Of a stretch of 13,788 nucleotides of DNA, positions 5,717-12,380 are shown piece after piece. This stretch comes from JALYNX01 sp964608055. Lineage in GTDB: Bacteria; Actinomycetota; Acidimicrobiia; Spongiisociales; ZC4RG35. Every line of letters begins with the position of its first letter. Positions within the stretch are counted from its first letter, which is position 1. Both the position numbers and the translations under genes were made by a program. Where the stretch lies: contig CAZSMJ010000053.1 in NCBI GenBank assembly GCA_964608055.1, positions 1 through 13,788 on the forward strand. The letters are read 5' to 3'. The notes beneath the pieces were generated by a model. It worked only from the letters and a program-made list of their open reading frames with translations. It was not told the DNA's origin and made no database searches.

Positions 5717-6904
5717 ATGGGAACGCCGCACCTTCAGATCCGACCCGGCAACCCCGACTTTCTCGACCTGCCTTGGGCCGATCCGATCGGGGAGTGGGTG
5801 TCTGAGCGGCTGGTCGAGATGCCAGCCGGGATCCACCGTCATCCCGTGGTGTTCGTCGCCTACGACGAGGGTGTCTACGCCATCAAGGAGTTGCCCCGCC
5901 GTCTCGCCGCGGCCGAATTCTCGGTGTTGCGCTCGCTGGAGGAGAGCTCAGGCCTCGCCGCGACTCCCGCCGGTCTCGTCTCACGGGACTGGTTGGAATC
6001 CGGGGCCGAACAGGGAGGGGCGGTGATCACCCGTTATGTGGAGCATTCCTTCCCCTACCGGCATCTGGTGACCGGCCCCGGATTCGGGCGGCGCCGGGGC
6101 CAAATGCTCGATGCCATCGCCGGGCTGCTCGTCGATCTCCATCTGGCCGGCTGCTTCTGGGGTGATTGCTCGCTTTCCAACGTCCTCTATCGATATGACG
6201 CCGGAGCAATCGAGGCCATCATGATCGACGCCGAGACCTCGGAGCTGCATCCCGGGCTCTCCGACGGCCAGCGTCTTCACGACCTCGAGATCATGAAGGA
6301 GAACCTGGCCGGTGAGATGGCCGACATAGCCGCGGAGCAGGAAATGGAGCTCGACGCTGCAGATCTGGAATTGGGTGACGGGGTTCAGGAGAAATATGAC
6401 TCGCTCTGGGGAGAGTTGAACGAAGACCTCGTGATCTCGTCAAGCGAGCGTTACCTCATCCGCAAGCGGATCGCACGTCTCAACGAATTGGGGTTCTCGG
6501 TGGGAGACGTCGACTTGTCGCCGGTTGGTCAAGATGACCGGGTGAGGATGCGGGTCAGGGTGGGTGGCCGCACGTTTCACAGTCAGCGACTGCGCGAGTT
6601 GACCGGCATCGAGGCGTCGGAAAACCAATCGCGTCAGATTCTGAGTGACCTGAACTACTTCATCGCCAAGTCAGGCAGCAAGTCTTCGACCGGCAAGACG
6701 GTCGCAGTGATGTCGTGGATCACCACCGCCTTCGCGCCCCTGGTGGCTCAGATCGCAGAGGTGTGGGAGGGCGATCCGGTCCAGGGTTTCTGCGACCTGC
6801 TCCTGTTCCGGCTCTCAGTGGCCACCGAGCGCGGGTCCGACGTGCCCAACGACGAGGCGTTCCGATTGTGGACGGAGGCCGGCTTCCCCGGGTTCCCGGT
6901 GTGA
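5717..6904 (+). CDS. DUF4032 protein with Kdo/WaaP-like kinase domain
   Basis: The 395-residue soluble protein has two parts. Residues about 40-185 look like a small-molecule or lipopolysaccharide-kinase fold: Lys57 in YAIKELP, Glu67 as a possible partner, Asp150 and Asn155 in FWGDCSLSN (a Trp-Gly-Asp form of the usual His-Gly-Asp catalytic loop), and Asp171 in MIDAETSE as the metal-binding Asp. Residues about 225-390 form the region I recognise as DUF4032, with SERYLIRKRIARLNELGFSV, a short beta segment ending GGRTFHSQRLRELTG, and a helical tail ending in ERGSDVPNDEAFRLW. Such proteins are common in actinobacteria and, to my knowledge, their substrate is unknown. It starts 3 bases after the ROK stop, with only a weak GCGGG ahead, so the two are probably co-transcribed. 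It converges with the SIS gene, leaving 4 bases and no visible terminator. Confidence 0.85.
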   Translation: MGTPHLQIRPGNPDFLDLPWADPIGEWVSERLVEMPAGIHRHPVVFVAYDEGVYAIKELPRRLAAAEFSVLRSLEESSGLAATPAGLVSRDWLESGAEQGGAVITRYVEHSFPYRHLVTGPGFGRRRGQMLDAIAGLLVDLHLAGCFWGDCSLSNVLYRYDAGAIEAIMIDAETSELHPGLSDGQRLHDLEIMKENLAGEMADIAAEQEMELDAADLELGDGVQEKYDSLWGELNEDLVISSSERYLIRKRIARLNELGFSVGDVDLSPVGQDDRVRMRVRVGGRTFHSQRLRELTGIEASENQSRQILSDLNYFIAKSGSKSSTGKTVAVMSWITTAFAPLVAQIAEVWEGDPVQGFCDLLLFRLSVATERGSDVPNDEAFRLWTEAGFPGFPV

Positions 6905-6908
6905 CCGA

Positions 6909-7928
6909 TCAGGTGGTTCTGGTCACTTTCTTCAGGCCACGCGGGCTCTCGGGGTCGAGGCCATTGGCGAGCGTCAGGTGGTAGGTGAACAATTGACCGG
7001 CGACGATCGCCGAAATCGGGGTAAGCCATTCCTCGAGAGTTCCCGGGATCGTTATGTGTTCCCCGGCAAGCGCGGTCAGCGCCGGGTCGTCGCTGATGGT
7101 GAGGAGACGGGCCCCTGCCGCTGCCGCTCCGGTCAGGACGTCGCACACCTCTTCATGGGCCGGGCCGCGGACCGTGACGGCGAGGATCGGATAGCCGGAC
7201 TCGACTACCGCCACCGGGCCATGGAGGAAATCGGCGGTCGAGAACGGCTGGGCCACCACCTGCGCCAGTTCCTGGAGTTTGAGGGCCCACTCGAAGGCGG
7301 TGGCGTGATTGAAGCCCCGCCCGAGCACGGCGCAATGCTCGATACCGGCAAATGACCGGGCCGTCGCCTCGATCTCCGCTTCGACTCCGAGCACCCCGGC
7401 GACGGACCGTGAAACCTCGTTCAATGCAGTGCCGTCAATGCTGATGGCTTCGGAGATCAGAGCGATCATCGCGAGCGTCGAGGTGTAGGTCTTGGTGGCG
7501 GCCACCGATCTTTCTTCACCCGCGACGAGGTCGACGACGACATCGGCCTCTTCGGCCAGCGGCGAGCCTGGGTCATTGGTGAGGGCGACCGTGGGCCGGC
7601 GCTGTCTTCGCCCTTCCGCCAGTACGGCGACGATGTCGGGCGACTGCCCGCTCTGGGAGATCCCGACGACCAGCGCGTCGGTCAGCCTCGGGGGCCGGTC
7701 GTAGACCGAGAACAGAGACGGCGTGGTCAGACCAACCGAGAGCCCATTGCGAGTGCCCCAGACATACTGTGCATACCGTCCCGCGTTATCAGATGTACCC
7801 CTGGCGGCGATCACGGCATGGGTGGACTGGCTGGCGAGGTCGGCAACTCTGCGAGCGATGTCCTGGTTCGCTTCGAGTGCCCTCGCGATGACCGAAGGCT
7901 GTTCGCGGATCTCTTCGATCAACCCCAT
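6909..7928 (-). CDS. double-SIS sugar isomerase, probable glucosamine-6-phosphate deaminase (NagB-II/AgaS type)
   Basis: The 339 residues carry two SIS domains and no glutaminase domain, so this is not GlmS itself. SIS1 (about 35-165) has ARGTSDNAG (42-50), GISQSGQSPD (89-98), ALTNDPGSPLA and EERSVAATKTYTS (138-150). SIS2 (about 190-335) has VLGRGFNHATAFEWALKLQE (201-220, with the probable catalytic Glu220) and FLHGP (234-238). It ends with ESPRGLKKVTRT, typical of this family. Members deaminate glucosamine-6-P to fructose-6-P. The position 2 bases after nagA and downstream of nagZ supports that reaction as the last step of N-acetylglucosamine breakdown, replacing canonical NagB. A tagatose- or galactosamine-type substrate (AgaS) cannot be excluded. 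The start ATG lacks a strong Shine-Dalgarno sequence, so coupling to nagA is likely. Confidence 0.88.
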   Translation of the reverse strand: MGLIEEIREQPSVIARALEANQDIARRVADLASQSTHAVIAARGTSDNAGRYAQYVWGTRNGLSVGLTTPSLFSVYDRPPRLTDALVVGISQSGQSPDIVAVLAEGRRQRRPTVALTNDPGSPLAEEADVVVDLVAGEERSVAATKTYTSTLAMIALISEAISIDGTALNEVSRSVAGVLGVEAEIEATARSFAGIEHCAVLGRGFNHATAFEWALKLQELAQVVAQPFSTADFLHGPVAVVESGYPILAVTVRGPAHEEVCDVLTGAAAAGARLLTISDDPALTALAGEHITIPGTLEEWLTPISAIVAGQLFTYHLTLANGLDPESPRGLKKVTRTT

Positions 7929-7930
7929 GA

Positions 7931-9055
7931 TCAGGGTGCTCGCTCATAGGCCAGCATCCCGGCGGCGATGGTCATCACCACCCCCAGATCCTGGTCGAGG
8001 ACGGTCATGTCGGCTCGCCTCCCGGTCCTGATGGTTCCACGGTCGGTCACCTTCAAGAGGGTCGCCGGGGTCAGACTCGCACAGCGGACCGCCTGGGCGA
8101 ATGTCGCGTCGGTCCATGCTGTGAGATTGGCGACGGCCCGTTCCATGGTGAGGGTGCTTCCCGCCAGCTTGCCCTCGACTGTCCTCGGCCCGCTGTCGCC
8201 CACGGTCACTTCGCGGTCGCCGAGCAGATAGGTTCCTGGGCCGAGGCCGGTCGCCTGCATTGCGTCGGTGACGAGCATCATCCGATCTGGGCCCAACAGG
8301 CGCCATGCGAGTTGCAGGGCGCCTGGGTGGCAATGCAGCCCGTCCACGATTACCCCGCAAGACCTGGCCGAGGTCAACGCGGCTCCCACCATGCCTGGCT
8401 CACGGTGTCGGAATTGGCTCATTTGATTGAACAGATGAGTGACCGCGGACCATGAGCCCTGTAACGCCGTGCGCGCGATCTCGTAGCTGGCCCCGCTATG
8501 GCCGGCAGCCACTACCACCCCGGCAGCGTCGAGCTTGGCGGCAGTTTCCTCGGCGCCCTCGAGCTCGGGGGCGATCGTCACCATGCGAACCACCCCGGAC
8601 TCGGCCCACTGCTCGGCGCGCACCATGTCAGGGAGGCTCAGGTACTCGGGGTTGTGCGCCCCGCGCCATTCCGATGAGATCCAGGGCCCTTCGATGTGAG
8701 CTCCTAAGACTTCGGCGCCGACATACCCCGGCGGTGGGCCGGCCTTGAGCACTTCGATTGCCCAATCGGTCATATCAGGTGGACTGGTGACAAATGTGGG
8801 CACAAAGGATGTCACGCCCGTTTCGGGCAGTTTTCGGCCCACTTCCCAGATCGACTCGGGGTCACCGGTGAAGTCGTGGCCCCACCCTCCGTTGGTCTGG
8901 ATGTCGATGAGCCCGGGGATGATGGTTGTGCCGGTCACGTCGAAGACCTTGCTTCCGTCGACGGCTCCCAGAACCAGGCGGCCTTCGGCTGCGGACACAT
9001 CGGTCTGAACGAGGCCATCGGGGGTGAGAGCCTTGCCCCCGCGCAGTGTTATCAC
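7931..9055 (-). CDS. nagA: N-acetylglucosamine-6-phosphate deacetylase, NagA
   Basis: This metal-dependent amidohydrolase removes acetate from GlcNAc-6-P, giving glucosamine-6-P for the SIS enzyme encoded just downstream. The 374 residues match the family's usual length. The N-terminal beta-sandwich leads to IIPGLIDIQTNG (45-56), where the Q-x-N replaces the HxH of other amidohydrolases, as in E. coli NagA. Active-site residues visible are Glu122 in GAHIEGPW, His186 in AAGHSGAS, His207 in VTHLFNQM, His241/His243 in DGLHCHPG, and catalytic Asp264 in VTDAMQATG. The C-terminus has LTPATLL and a GRRADMTVLD strand. The start is GTG (9055-9053), overlapping the nagZ TGA by 4 bases (GTGA), with little Shine-Dalgarno sequence, so translation is coupled to nagZ. 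Confidence 0.96.
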   Translation of the reverse strand: MITLRGGKALTPDGLVQTDVSAAEGRLVLGAVDGSKVFDVTGTTIIPGLIDIQTNGGWGHDFTGDPESIWEVGRKLPETGVTSFVPTFVTSPPDMTDWAIEVLKAGPPPGYVGAEVLGAHIEGPWISSEWRGAHNPEYLSLPDMVRAEQWAESGVVRMVTIAPELEGAEETAAKLDAAGVVVAAGHSGASYEIARTALQGSWSAVTHLFNQMSQFRHREPGMVGAALTSARSCGVIVDGLHCHPGALQLAWRLLGPDRMMLVTDAMQATGLGPGTYLLGDREVTVGDSGPRTVEGKLAGSTLTMERAVANLTAWTDATFAQAVRCASLTPATLLKVTDRGTIRTGRRADMTVLDQDLGVVMTIAAGMLAYERAP

Positions 9056-10635
9056 GGGATCAGCCCGTGGCCGGTCGGATAAAGATCGGGGATCGCCGCA
9101 GGCAGCCGACCCGGGAAGCCGGATTGCCCAAAGAGAGCAGAGGCCAGGGCGTTCATCGATGGTTGGTGGGAGCTGTAGGCACAGACATGGGTCTGGGCGG
9201 CGGGGTAATGCGCCAGGTCGAAGGGGGTGCGAAGCGCAACGGTCACCAGTGGCTTGCCGGTCGTCAACAACGCCTCGACGAGGGCGACTTGCCCGGCGGT
9301 CGCGGTCACCGTTCCCACCACGACCAAGTCGTGGGTCTTGGCCGCCTCCACAGCCCCGGCGATGTCGTTTTGGTCGGGATCGTGGGGGTAGACGAGCTCG
9401 GTTGCGGGCTGGTGATGGGAGCGAATCGCAGATGCAAGGAATGGTTGATAGAGCACGGTGGTGTCCGCGGGTGTCACGTTCGAGGGCATCGGCTCGAGGG
9501 CAAGGACCTTGTCCCCCGATGAGAGATTCAGGGGGAGAAGACCGGCATCGTTGCGAACCAGGGTGATGGATCGCAGGGCGAGCTCAGAGGCCAGCCGTTG
9601 ATGCTCTGCCGAGCCCACCAGGTCGGGGTTCCGGTCGTCTGCGCCGAGTGAGGACCTGATGCGCTCTATCCGTCCCCTGGAGCGGCGAAGGGTGTCCTCA
9701 GGAATGAGTCCCCGCGAGAAGCCGCGTTCGAGGGCGGTTCGAACCCGCTCTTGGAGGTCTGGGTCAGGCATGCAGAGGAGGAGGTCGACGCCTGCCCGCA
9801 TCATCGCGATGATCTCAACGACCTGCGCCGGGCCCTGGTCGAGGGCGCCCATGTCGAGGGCGTCGGTGATGATCACACCTTCGTAGCCGAGCTCGGCCCG
9901 GAGAAACCCATCCATTCCCTTCTCGGTGGCGGCTATCGGAAGTTCCCTGCTTCCAGTTATGGCTGGCACCACATAGTGGCCGATCATCACGAGTTGGGCC
10001 CCGGCCCGGAAAGCCGCTTTGAAGGGGACCAATTCGACATTGTCGAGCCGCTCGCGGTCGAGGTCCAATATCGGAAGGTGATAGTGCGGGTCCACCATGG
10101 CTTCCCCCTTGCCCGGGAAATGCTTGACCGTGGGCAGGACTCCGGCCGAGATGAAGCCCTCGACCGAGGCGGCGGTCATGGTGGCGACGGTGGTGGGGTC
10201 GTCGCCGAAGCTTCGAATACCCAAAGAAGGGTTTTCTGCCTGGGTAGCGACATCAGCCACCGGTGCGTAATTGACGTTGATCCCGACGGCCCGCATCTCG
10301 CGGCCCATTGCCTGGGTGACCCGGAACACGAGGTCGTGATCCCCGGTAGCCCCGAGAGCCATGTTGCCCGCGAACGCGGTGGATCCGGTGATTCCGAGAA
10401 GCTGGCCGCCCTCCTGGTCGGCGGCAATGAAGAGGGGATGCTCAGAGGAGTTCCCTTCCTGAAGCTGAGCAGTGAGCTCAGCCGTCTGCCCGGGTGTGCT
10501 CATGTTCCATTCCCGGAACAGCGTCACACCCGCCGGTGGCGCCTCCGCCAGACGCTCGCTCAGCCATGGCGGCACCCCGGTCCCTTCGAAGGCCAGCATC
10601 AAATGTGGATCGGCAATGGTTCGGGTCTCAGTCAT
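9052..10635 (-). CDS. nagZ: GH3 beta-N-acetylhexosaminidase, NagZ-like, cytoplasmic
   Basis: This glycoside hydrolase family 3 enzyme is expected to release GlcNAc from muropeptides or chitooligosaccharides. Of 527 residues, about 8-325 form the catalytic barrel, with ADQEGGQLL (72-80), NMALGATGD, GINVNYAPVADV (118-129) and RSFGDDP. KHFPGKG (171-177) and DPH (182-184) make the loop carrying the NagZ Asp-His dyad, and ITDALDMGAL (256-265) holds nucleophile Asp258. The last 190 residues or so form a C-terminal domain, as in Gram-positive two-domain members. There is no signal peptide or lipobox, so it acts in the cytoplasm on imported fragments. Unusual details are DQEGGQ for DxEGGR, FPGKG for FPGHG and DPH for DSH. 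It is the first gene of the nagZ-nagA-SIS operon and diverges from the alpha-glucosidase gene. Family is certain; exact substrate is less so. Confidence 0.9.
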   Translation of the reverse strand: MTETRTIADPHLMLAFEGTGVPPWLSERLAEAPPAGVTLFREWNMSTPGQTAELTAQLQEGNSSEHPLFIAADQEGGQLLGITGSTAFAGNMALGATGDHDLVFRVTQAMGREMRAVGINVNYAPVADVATQAENPSLGIRSFGDDPTTVATMTAASVEGFISAGVLPTVKHFPGKGEAMVDPHYHLPILDLDRERLDNVELVPFKAAFRAGAQLVMIGHYVVPAITGSRELPIAATEKGMDGFLRAELGYEGVIITDALDMGALDQGPAQVVEIIAMMRAGVDLLLCMPDPDLQERVRTALERGFSRGLIPEDTLRRSRGRIERIRSSLGADDRNPDLVGSAEHQRLASELALRSITLVRNDAGLLPLNLSSGDKVLALEPMPSNVTPADTTVLYQPFLASAIRSHHQPATELVYPHDPDQNDIAGAVEAAKTHDLVVVGTVTATAGQVALVEALLTTGKPLVTVALRTPFDLAHYPAAQTHVCAYSSHQPSMNALASALFGQSGFPGRLPAAIPDLYPTGHGLIP

Positions 10636-10694
10636 GCTCGAATCGATTGAACTACAGAGCGCCCACTCTTGCTACACGGGGATATGGGCACCGA
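10636..10694. promoter_or_regulatory. divergent control region between nagZ and the alpha-glucosidase gene
   Basis: This 59-80 base gap must hold promoters for both directions. Toward nagZ, TGTAGT (10656-10651) could be a -10 box, but I see no convincing -35 for it. Toward the alpha-glucosidase, TTGAAC (10647-10652) could be a -35, but the -10 is poor. The 8-bp palindrome AATCGATT (10641-10648), within a 10-of-14 symmetrical stretch (10638-10651), has the central CG of LacI-family operators and abuts the nagZ start. Arms CCACTC (10663-10668) and GAGTGG (10693-10698) are inverted but far apart. All assignments here are weak. Confidence 0.35.
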
Positions 10695-10715
10695 GTGGCT
10701 AACTTCTCGCTCGAC

Positions 10716-12329
10716 ATGAGTCGATCCCAGACGAGGAAATGGTGGCAGGACGCGGTCTTCTATCAGATCTACCCGCTGAGCTTCGCCGATTCCGACGGTG
10801 ACGGTTTCGGTGACCTGGAGGGGATCATCTCGCATTTGGACTATCTGACCGACACCCTCGGCGTCGATGCGATCTGGCTCTCACCATTCTTCAAGAGCCC
10901 GATGGCCGACTGGGGCTACGACGTCTCGGATCACAGCGACGTCGACCCATTGTTCGGTGACCTGGAGACCGCAAAGCGAATGATCGACGAGATTCACAAC
11001 CGAGGGATGCATGTGATCGTCGACTATCTGATGAATCACACCTCCATCGAGCACCAATGGTTCAGCGAGTCGAGATCCTCCCTCGAAAATCCGAAGCGGG
11101 ATTGGTACGTGTGGCGCGACCCAAGGCCGGACGGATCTGAGCCTACGAACTGGTTGAGCGTCTTCGGCGGCCCAGCTTGGACTTACGAGGAGGCGACGGG
11201 TCAGTATTACCGCCACACTTTCCTTCCCCATCAGCCCGACCTCAATTGGAGGAATCCCGAGGTCAGGGAGGCGATGTACGACGTCGCCCGGTTCTGGCTC
11301 GACCTGGGCGTGGACGGGTTCCGTGTCGACGCCGCCCATCAGATGATGAAGGATCCCCGGGAGCGGGACAATCCGCCGGCGCCCGAGGACCACACCAGGC
11401 CATGGAAGGACATGGGGGACTACGACCGCTACATCCACCTCTACGACTTCGCCCATCCTGACGTCCATCAGGCGCACCGAGAGTTTCGGGCGGTCCTCGA
11501 CTCCTATGCCCACGACCCGGTCTCGGTGGGGGAGATCCACATCTTCGACCTTCCGGAGTGGGCGGCTTACTACGGCGAGAATCTCGATCAGATCCATATG
11601 CCATTCAACTTCCATCTGATGGTTGCCCCCTGGGAAGCGGCCAGCATCCGGGCAGTCATCGAGACCGTGCTCTGGCACGTTCCTCTTGGTGGATGGGCCA
11701 ACTGGTTGCTGGGCAATCACGACGAGATCCGGATCAAGACCCGTCTCGGCGCGTTGGACGCTCGTCTCGCCGCGGTGCTGCTCCTCACCCTCCGCGGCAC
11801 CCCGTTTCTCTATTACGGCGACGAATTGGGGATGCCGCAGGCGGAGATCGCGCCCGGCGAGGGCCGTGACCCTTGGGGAGAGAACATCTCCTATCTGAGT
11901 CGAGATGGCTGTCGAACCCCAATGCAATGGGACGGAACTGCAACGGCGGGATTCAGTGCCAACGGAACGTGGCTCCCCGTGGGACCTGACCACGTGAATC
12001 TGAACGTCGTCACCGAAGCCGAAGATCCCGGCTCGATGCTCGCGCTCTATCAGCGTCTGCTCGCATATCGCCGGTCATCTGTGCTGCTCAAGGAGGGTGC
12101 GTATCTGTCTCACCCCGCATCCAATGGTGATGTATTCGTGTTCGAGCGGTTCACCGACGATGCGCGCATCATCGTTGCGCTCAACCTGAGCGATCAGCTG
12201 CAATTGTTGGACTTGCCGGGCGGCTCGGTCGTGGTCTCGACTCACAACGCGCAGGGACGTGACATTGGCAGCGAGGGTCTGGTATTGGCCCGTAGGGAAG
12301 GCGTGATCATCGAGGTTTCGGTGCCGTGA
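10716..12329 (+). CDS. GH13 alpha-glucosidase (alpha-amylase superfamily)
   Basis: This is a 537-residue cytoplasmic exo-acting hydrolase of alpha-linked glucosides (maltose-, isomaltose-, trehalose- or sucrose-like substrates). The frame is open from 10494, but homology begins at KWWQDAVFYQIYPLSF, so the start is the ATG at 10716 or the in-frame GTG at 10695. The GTG has GGGGA 12 bases upstream, the ATG no Shine-Dalgarno sequence. Numbered from the ATG, the barrel shows GYDVSDHSDVDPLFG (67-81), VDYLMNHTS (102-110), nucleophile Asp205 in GFRVDAAHQM, acid/base Glu273 in VSVGEIHI, and Asp336 in LLGNHDEIRI. RTPMQWDG and a beta-sandwich C-terminal domain follow. The DAAHQMMKDP and RDNPPAPEDH segments resemble actinobacterial alpha-glucosidases (subfamily GH13_30, from memory). 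No signal peptide is present. The neighbouring importer ATPase supports use of transported oligosaccharides. Confidence 0.93.
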   Translation: MSRSQTRKWWQDAVFYQIYPLSFADSDGDGFGDLEGIISHLDYLTDTLGVDAIWLSPFFKSPMADWGYDVSDHSDVDPLFGDLETAKRMIDEIHNRGMHVIVDYLMNHTSIEHQWFSESRSSLENPKRDWYVWRDPRPDGSEPTNWLSVFGGPAWTYEEATGQYYRHTFLPHQPDLNWRNPEVREAMYDVARFWLDLGVDGFRVDAAHQMMKDPRERDNPPAPEDHTRPWKDMGDYDRYIHLYDFAHPDVHQAHREFRAVLDSYAHDPVSVGEIHIFDLPEWAAYYGENLDQIHMPFNFHLMVAPWEAASIRAVIETVLWHVPLGGWANWLLGNHDEIRIKTRLGALDARLAAVLLLTLRGTPFLYYGDELGMPQAEIAPGEGRDPWGENISYLSRDGCRTPMQWDGTATAGFSANGTWLPVGPDHVNLNVVTEAEDPGSMLALYQRLLAYRRSSVLLKEGAYLSHPASNGDVFVFERFTDDARIIVALNLSDQLQLLDLPGGSVVVSTHNAQGRDIGSEGLVLARREGVIIEVSVP

Positions 12330-12368
12330 CCGCCTTGAGGAGGCTATCTTCGCGATCAACACTGTCCT

Positions 12369-12375
12369 GGAGGAG
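12369..12375 (+). promoter_or_regulatory. strong Shine-Dalgarno sequence fixing a TTG start
   Basis: GGAGGAG ends 5 bases before the TTG at 12381. The ATG at 12376 is in another frame and too close, so this site decides for TTG as the start of the ABC ATPase. Confidence 0.85.
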
Positions 12376-12380
12376 ATGAA

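Noticed and set aside
6905..6908. A bidirectional terminator between the convergent DUF4032 and SIS genes
   Set aside because: Only 4 bases separate the stops, and I saw no hairpin with a T-run on either side.
10881..11993. A 370-codon open frame on the minus strand
   Set aside because: Antisense to the GH13 gene, which has all catalytic motifs in the plus frame.
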